Source: Anagrus nilaparvatae | Taxonomy: Eukaryota; Arthropoda; Insecta; Hymenoptera; Mymaridae | Length of the DNA: 64,000 bases | NCBI GenBank assembly: GCA_022575985.1 | Contig: JAKSXM010000007.1 | Span: forward strand, 63,146,501 to 63,210,500 | Direction: 5' to 3' | Part shown: positions 60,854 through 64,000 of the stretch, piece by piece | Layout of the letters: each line of letters begins with the position of its first letter | Position numbering within the stretch: position 1 is the stretch's first letter | Position numbers and translations under genes: made by a program | The notes under the pieces: generated by a model | Told to the model about the DNA's origin: nothing | The model's input: the letters and a program-made list of their open reading frames with translations, nothing else | Databases searched by the model: none

Positions 60854-61182
60854 AAAATAAAATTTTAAAAAATATAATGAAAATAATACTATAATGGGAG
60901 CAACATGGAAATAATTTTCACTATTTTTAACTTGTATAATGCTGTTATAAAGATTTTGCATTAATGAATTCAAAAACTTGCTAACAACTTCCTTGAGTGT
61001 CACATGATTAAATTCTTGTAACTCTAAATCATGTGACACTGAAAGAAGTTTTTACTAAGTATTTTAATCCATTAATGCAAAATCCTTTTTTCCATACTAT
61101 TATGCAAGTTGGAAATATGCAAATTCTTTCTATTTGCTTCCATAGTATGAGTTTCATTATATTTTAAAAAATTTTATTAATA
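60854..61182. mobile_element. ~330-bp palindromic MITE
   Basis: AATAAAATTTTAAAAAATAT (60854) pairs with ATTTTAAAAAATTTTATT (61182). AGATTTTGCATTAATGAATT pairs with AATCCATTAATGCAAAATCC. GTGTCACATGATT (61000) pairs with AATCATGTGACAC near 61027. The axis is near 61018. Confidence 0.8.
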
Positions 61183-61309
61183 ATATTTTTGACTGATATG
61201 TTATCATACATAACGTTTATTGTTTAATGACCATGGATTACTATAATATTCTGTATTATTTATAAAATAATATTTATATGCTTGCAAATTTTTATGACTT
61301 TTGTATATA

Positions 61310-62716
61310 CCGTATAGGAGCCGGTTTTCGATCAGAAGTCACTTTCTTATACCTAGCTGTATCTTTATTTGTTGAAAAATATACTTTAAAATTAATATTT
61401 GGAGTTAAATATTGTTGCATTTGATCAGGGAAATCCTATATTTTACTATCACAATTAAAAAAATGTCAAATTTATTGATGGATAATTTATAATTTACATA
61501 TATTACAAGTGTGCAAGGTAAGGTAATTTCGATAATGCAAATTCTATTTTTGATAATAGTATCATTTTGATCGAATTAATTTTCGATAATTTGAAAATCG
61601 TTAAAACTAAGTTTAAATCGCGCTCGTTTTAATAGAATTCTTATACATATAACTATACCTATTTCTTAACTCCCTTTTCACTTCTTTTTTCTTGTTTTTT
61701 TAATATAAAATACCTATAATAAGAATAAAATATAGTAAACAACAGATGAACTACACTCTTGTATAATCATGTATTTTAAACATTTATTTATTAAAATTTG
61801 CTTTTTAATTTTAATTAACGAAAGATAATAGTTGATATAATGTTTTTAAAACTCAAGGAAACAAAATAGGCGCCTTATGTAAGCAACCTGATGTATACGT
61901 TCAGTTTGGGCGCGACTTTATTAGGGGTCGTTTACCTGTTTAATTATTTGTGTATTTAAAAGTAAAAACGACATAAATTTTATGAAAAAAGTGTTGGAAT
62001 ATAGTTTTTATATATTTTTAATATTAAAATAAAGGTTTTTTTTCATTTCAAAGCGTGTATACGTAATTTTTATTAAAATCAAAGCATTTACGAGCATTTA
62101 TTGTGTTATAAACAAAGTGATACATAAGTATATAAGTACTTTAAATTGTGTTTATGTGTGTTAGTTTATTAAATATTCTATTAATTATTATAAAATATAG
62201 TATAAATAATGTAATTATGACAAATTTAGTGTATTATTATTAAATAAATATCGTTTAAATTAAAAAAAGTGTAATTAAATTGAAAATATCGAAAATACCC
62301 ATACGTGTAAAAAAGTTCGGATTCGATTATCGATATACCTATTTAAAATAAATTTGCAATAAATAAGTGAATATAACCCTTTTACTTCATTTATTAAAGC
62401 ATCACAACGTAATTAAAAGCATTTTTAGTATTCGGCATAGAGTAGGTATCCCTAAAACTCGATTTTAATAACACACGAGATTTGGTGAAAACGATGAGAA
62501 AAATCTCCTAAGGTTGTACAAGAGAGCATTTTTCTTATTTTTTTTATTAATTTAAGTTGTTTTTTAATATCGGTAACGTAGAAATTAGTTCCTTAGGGTT
62601 TGTAGTTTCATAAGAAAATTCGGTTTTAGATAAATGATGCATACTTTTTTATATAAAAGCTAATTTGTGTGTATTTGATCGAAAGCCAATACGTTCGAAA
62701 ACTGGCTCCTATACGG
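61310..62716. mobile_element. 1.4-kb TIR element flanked by TA
   Basis: CCGTATAGGAGCCGGTTTTC (61310) pairs with GAAAACTGGCTCCTATACGG (62716), and GATC/GATC continue inward. TA flanks both ends (61308-61309, 62717-62718), which fits a Tc1/mariner-type TA duplication but is weak in AT-rich DNA. The interior has no recognisable transposase. Confidence 0.65.
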
Positions 62717-63940
62717 TAATTATATAAAATTTTAGATTTCTGAAGATGCCAGAATTGGTGATGATAAAATAAATAAAATCATTTTTATGCAAAATATTTG
62801 TATACATTTGATTTTTACTCAGAAAATTAAAATAAAATTTAAAATTATTCATAATTTGACGTTTTTTAATATATAATCATTCTTTAAAATTTTTTCAAAA
62901 AAAGCAAAATTATGATTTTTAACTTTGAAATTTCGTCATTTTTACATAAATCCTTCGAACTTAACCAAAAGCTTTGTTCGTATGTACAATTTTATGAGGA
63001 ATACGAAGTTTTGCTAAGATTTTTATTTTGTCTCATCGCAGGAAATTCAAAAATTTGAAAAAATAGTAATTTAAAATTTTTTAAATGTATAAGATAAAAG
63101 AATTTTTTTAAAAATACTTTTTTTTAAATTCTACCTATTTTTCTAATATTAAATTCTATCTACCTATTTTTTTTATATCTCAAAAATACATTTTAATTTA
63201 AATTCTATGTTGAAAATTATTTTTTTATTTTCTTATTTTTAGACAATAATAAATGAGCCTTTCGAAACTCAGCTAAACATGATTAACATTTTATTATAAA
63301 AAATTGTTGTTTTTTTTTTTAGAGGATGCAAATGGATTATAAAACAAGAAATTTAAGCCTGATGAAATAGTTGAAAAACGTAATTTGTAGCGTATTCGCG
63401 TGTCAAATAAAATTTTGAACCTTGAAATCAAATTCTGCGAGAAATTTTCTATAAGTAACTGGAAGGGAAATATTTTTCACCGTAAAATAAGCATTTGAAG
63501 GCAAAAATAAGAATATTTTAATCAATTTAAAAAAAGTAGGCCAAAAATTTAAAAAATGGCTGCCAAAATTATGGATTTGACCTAGAAATCTAAAATTAAG
63601 TGAGAGTACTTATTTTTAGTTTTACATTCGGAGAAAGTTAGTTTGGCTTGATTTTTGTCATTCTCAGTTCATTTTGGACTCAGTAGGGGTAAAACCCTTC
63701 ATACGTATTTGTAACTTTTGATCTTAAATCAAAAACAGGATATACGGCAAACTGAAAACAAAGACTCAGACAAGGGCATCTCTCGCGGGACAAAGGAGAC
63801 AAAGGAGATAATGCCATAGTCACACATAACACTATAAATGAATACTAAAAAGTGGGTCCAATACCTGGGTATTTTTCATCCTATATGGGTTTAGAGTTTA
63901 ATTAATTTGGTTATGAAAAATAAATTAAAATTTTACTAAC

Positions 63941-64000
63941 CTTCGGCTCTGAGACTTCTTATTTGTGTTTCAAGTGGTCGAAAGGCATTCAATGGTAAAT
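63941..64000 (-). CDS. LRR-FN3 transmembrane receptor, LRR exon (cut by window end)
   Basis: The frame LPLNAFRPLETQIRSLRAEG-like (reading LPLNAFRPLE...SLRAE plus one base) is a leucine-rich repeat leading into the NPLNCGC cap of the next exon. The donor GTTAGT follows at 63940 and the split Glu codon joins correctly. The gene continues beyond the window on the minus strand, so the signal peptide and most LRRs are not visible. Confidence 0.75.

Larger units (their letters stand above)
60258..63702. repeat. Diverged large inverted repeat, related to the 41551-42952 palindrome
   Basis: Left arm 60258-60850 and right arm about 63020-63702 are inverted. GAGTACTTATTTTTAGTTTT and CTAAAATTAAGTGAGAGTAC near 63590-63625 pair with 60350-60385. 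The GCATGCGCGAAGAATTTCGT patch near 60544 pairs with a CTGCGAGAAATTTTC patch near 63434. Individual blocks (ATGGCTGCCAAAA, the GAAATCTAAAATT-type segment) match the arms of the 1.4-kb palindrome at 41551. Two further elements interrupt the centre. Confidence 0.65.
58691..63940 (-). other. Large intron of the LRR-FN3 gene
   Basis: 5.25-kb intron with donor GTTAGT (63940) and acceptor TTAACAG (58691). It contains a CR1/L2-like LINE fragment (59231-60020), a diverged large inverted repeat (60258-63702), and two elements nested inside that repeat. Confidence 0.8.

Noticed and set aside
1..64000. CRISPR array, bacterial operon or phage island
   Set aside because: No regularly spaced repeats with unique spacers, no ribosome binding sites and no bacterial gene families; all genes have eukaryotic features.

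Overview
The window is AT-rich animal nuclear DNA, most likely from an insect. The genes have GT-AG introns. R1-clade, CR1/L2-like and I-like LINE fragments, a hAT element, Helitron candidates and many foldback elements are present. A DNMT1-type gene fragment argues against Drosophila-like flies, which lack DNMT1. The very low GC content and the LINE set would suit a parasitoid wasp or another AT-rich insect, but I cannot name the species. No bacterial operon, CRISPR array, rRNA or intact tRNA gene was seen.

Layout. 1-16 kb is repeat territory: two Helitron candidates (2480-5888, 7737-11067), foldbacks, LINE relics with RNase H motifs (6330-6900, 13285-14262), a TIR element (12792-13040) and an isolated heat-shock-element cluster with a TATA box (12604-12688). 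16-38 kb is a diverged tandem duplication. Unit 1 holds a decayed DNMT1 5' fragment (16585-16907), an F-box/LRR gene (17884-19443), two R1-clade LINEs and a DAXX-like gene (24851-26663). Unit 2 repeats the DNMT1 fragment (intact, 29891-30262), keeps only the last ~45 codons of the F-box gene, and has two R1-clade LINEs in changed order, a hAT insertion with an 8-bp target duplication, and a second, 5'-truncated DAXX-like copy (36415-37927). Between the units lies a nearly full-length Mutator-like transposase gene (26883-28698), divergent from DAXX copy 1. 38-56 kb is gene-poor and contains large palindromes (38041-38740, 41551-42952), a SINE-like tRNA-derived segment, an R1 LINE relic and small MITEs. 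56-64 kb carries, on the minus strand, the 3' part of a multi-exon gene for a cell-surface LRR-FN3 receptor: an LRR exon cut by the window end, an LRRCT/FN3 exon, and an FN3/transmembrane/tail exon. Its 5.2-kb intron is filled with a LINE and nested inverted repeats.

How the genes relate. Only the LRR-FN3 receptor looks like an ordinary intact gene. The DNMT1, F-box/LRR and DAXX-like sequences are host-type genes, two of them for chromatin factors, caught in a transposon-rich duplicated block. Both DAXX copies and the F-box gene have frame breaks. The DNMT1 fragment is open in one copy only. The block is the most interesting part of the window, either as a gene-fragment nursery or as an example of chromatin-gene decay by LINE-driven rearrangement. 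All identities come from reading motifs by eye; no database search was run.
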